In this document: in pieces, positions 61,026 through 64,000 of the stretch
Numbering within the stretch: the first letter of the stretch is position 1
Layout of the letters: the number at the start of each line of letters is the position of its first letter
NCBI GenBank assembly: GCA_963709665.1
Contig: CAVPWU010000003.1
Location: 62,001-126,000, forward strand
Origin: DASZIT01 sp963709665
GTDB taxonomy: Bacteria > Actinomycetota > Acidimicrobiia > Acidimicrobiales > RAAP-2
Length of the DNA stretch: 64,000 nt
Direction of reading: 5' to 3'
Made by a program: the position numbers and the translations under genes
Notes under the pieces: generated by a model
Seen by the model: only the letters and a program-made list of their open reading frames with translations
What the model was told of the DNA's origin: nothing
Databases searched by the model: none

Positions 61026-61607
61026 ATGGGCATCCGGGTGCTGGTCATCGACAACTACGACTCGTTCGTCTACAACCTCGTCCAGGAGCTGGGCGAGCTG
61101 GGGGCCGAGCCGACGGTGTACCGCAACGACGAGATCGACGTGCCCGGCATCCGGGCCGCCGACCCCCAGGCCGTCCTCATCTCACCGGGCCCCGGGCGAC
61201 CGGAGGGGGCGGGCATCTCCATGGAGGTGATCGCCCAGCTGGCCGGGGAGGTCCCCATCCTCGGGGTGTGCCTCGGCCACCAGGCCATCGGGGAGGTCTT
61301 CGGCGGGCGGGTGGTGGCCGCCCCCACCCTGATGCACGGCAAGACCTCGTCGATCCACCACGACGGACGGGGGGTCTTCGCCGGGCTGCCCGACCCGTTC
61401 GTGGCCACCCGCTACCACTCGCTGGTGGTGGAGCCGTCGTCGGTGCCCGACGACCTGGAGGTGACCGCCACCACCCCGGACGGGGTGATCATGGGCCTCC
61501 GCCACCGGAGCCTCCCCGTGGAGGGGGTCCAGTTCCACCCCGAGTCGATCCTCACCCCCAGCGGCCCGTCGCTGCTGGCCAACTTCCTGGCCGCCGCCCG
61601 GGTCTGA
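61026..61607 (+). CDS. trpG: Glutamine amidotransferase, anthranilate/aminodeoxychorismate synthase component II
   Basis: The 193-residue class I glutamine amidotransferase starts at ATG 61026. The triad is Cys82 (GVCLGHQAIGE), His171 and Glu173 (QFHPESI), and the opening VLVIDNYDSFVYNL is diagnostic. It releases ammonia from glutamine for TrpE or PabB. Component I is not in the window, so trpG versus pabA is undecided; in mycobacteria the gene at this position is named trpG. Confidence 0.93.
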   Translation: MGIRVLVIDNYDSFVYNLVQELGELGAEPTVYRNDEIDVPGIRAADPQAVLISPGPGRPEGAGISMEVIAQLAGEVPILGVCLGHQAIGEVFGGRVVAAPTLMHGKTSSIHHDGRGVFAGLPDPFVATRYHSLVVEPSSVPDDLEVTATTPDGVIMGLRHRSLPVEGVQFHPESILTPSGPSLLANFLAAARV

Positions 61608-61635
61608 CCCGGTCCGGCGACCCGCCCCCCCCCGG

Positions 61636-63453
<1,818 letters not shown>

Positions 63454-63577
63454 AAGACTATTCCTGCGTTCCTTGTCGGCTGGGGTTGGGTGGACGGGTT
63501 GCGGTGGAGAGGTGTGCGGGTGGGCGACGCCGCCGCCCCCGGCGGGCGGCCGTTCGGCGGCGTCAGGAGCGACGGCG

Positions 63578-64000
63578 TCATGAGCTCTGCCCGGCGTCGG
63601 CCAGGACGTCCCCGAGGATGGCCTTGACGATGGGGCCGGAGACGGCGGCGCCGGTGGCGCTGCCGACCTGGTTGGGGACGACCACGGCGATGGCCACCTT
63701 CTGCTGGGTCTGGCCCACCGGGGCGAAGGCGATCAGCCAGTCGGTGGTGAACTGGGGGTCGGGCCCGAAGGAGCCGGTCTGGGCGGTGCCGGTCTTGGCC
63801 GCCACGTCCCAGTTGGCCGGGAAGACCTTGGCCGCCGTCCCCGAGGCCACCACCCCCTGCATGAAGGTGGTGAGGGTGGCGGCGGTCTGGGCCGACACCG
63901 ACCGCTGCCACGGCTGGGGGGTGTAGCTCTCCACCAGGTTGCCCTGCGAGTCGCGGATCTGGGCCATGACGTGGGGGGTCATCTCCACCCCGCCGTTGGC
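63578..64000 (-). CDS. pbpA: Penicillin-binding protein, C-terminal transpeptidase part (partial)
   Basis: The gene runs beyond the window; only about 140 C-terminal residues are present, beginning ANGGVEMTPHVMAQ. KTGTAQTG is the third active-site motif of class B penicillin-binding proteins, and DWLIAFAPVGQTQQKVAIAVVV follows as expected. The neighbour pknB and the gene order point to PbpA, the septal/polar transpeptidase. The serine motif lies outside the window. Confidence 0.88.
   Translation of the reverse strand, partial: ANGGVEMTPHVMAQIRDSQGNLVESYTPQPWQRSVSAQTAATLTTFMQGVVASGTAAKVFPANWDVAAKTGTAQTGSFGPDPQFTTDWLIAFAPVGQTQQKVAIAVVVPNQVGSATGAAVSGPIVKAILGDVLADAGQSS

Overview
The window looks like chromosomal DNA from a very GC-rich actinobacterium, most likely of the class Acidimicrobiia. 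Pointers are WhiB, CrgA, a PASTA-domain PknB, several F420-type luciferase-like oxidoreductases, an F420/PPOX protein, GTG starts, and a secreted protein ending in GYxLVGSDGGVF repeats of a kind common in that class. This placement is inference from gene content; no marker gene allows a firm call.

Layout. 0-5.2 kb: end of a VKOR protein with a thioredoxin-like partner, whiB divergent from a pair of ArsA/Get3-like ATPases, a receiver-domain protein, a CBS/CorC protein and tRNA-Pro(CGG). 5.3-9.7 kb: an accessory-looking stretch (PhyH dioxygenase, ECF sigma factor overlapping a membrane PASTA protein, lipoprotein, small hydrolase) with visibly more A/T at third codon positions. 9.9-24.8 kb: polytopic membrane protein, alpha/beta hydrolase, ATP-grasp ligase, acyl-CoA dehydrogenase-like protein, SDR, divergent ppk1 and ppa, CBS protein, Fur-family regulator and MMPL transporter. 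tRNA-Ala(UGC) follows at 24.9 kb.

25-33.6 kb is a second accessory region: two methyltransferases, an LLM oxidoreductase, a TrmO-like protein, a thioesterase, a PhnB/VOC protein, a broken epimerase and four TetR regulators. The promoters of these units carry readable palindromes. A sequence resembling the tRNA-Ala 3' end plus its downstream flank recurs at 30.6 kb, and half of it recurs at 28.2 kb. 33.8-39.2 kb encodes a giant secreted repeat protein whose C-terminal domain is displaced from frame by a third copy of an 8-bp tandem repeat.

39.4-64 kb is mostly housekeeping: PPOX protein, hydrolase, PadR-controlled ABC transporter, adk and ppk2, amidase, 3-methyladenine glycosylase, solitary D12 adenine methylase, solitary ParA, zwf, two LLM oxidoreductases, MarR/DHA2 efflux pair, comF, thiolase, and the cell-envelope set crgA - trpG - pknB - pbp. 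That last order is the one found near oriC in mycobacteria.

Five genes are interrupted by frame changes of one base (eight bases in the secreted protein). The cluster at 49.4-49.6 kb looks like either sequencing error or decay. No CRISPR array, insertion sequence, integrase, rRNA or replication origin was seen.
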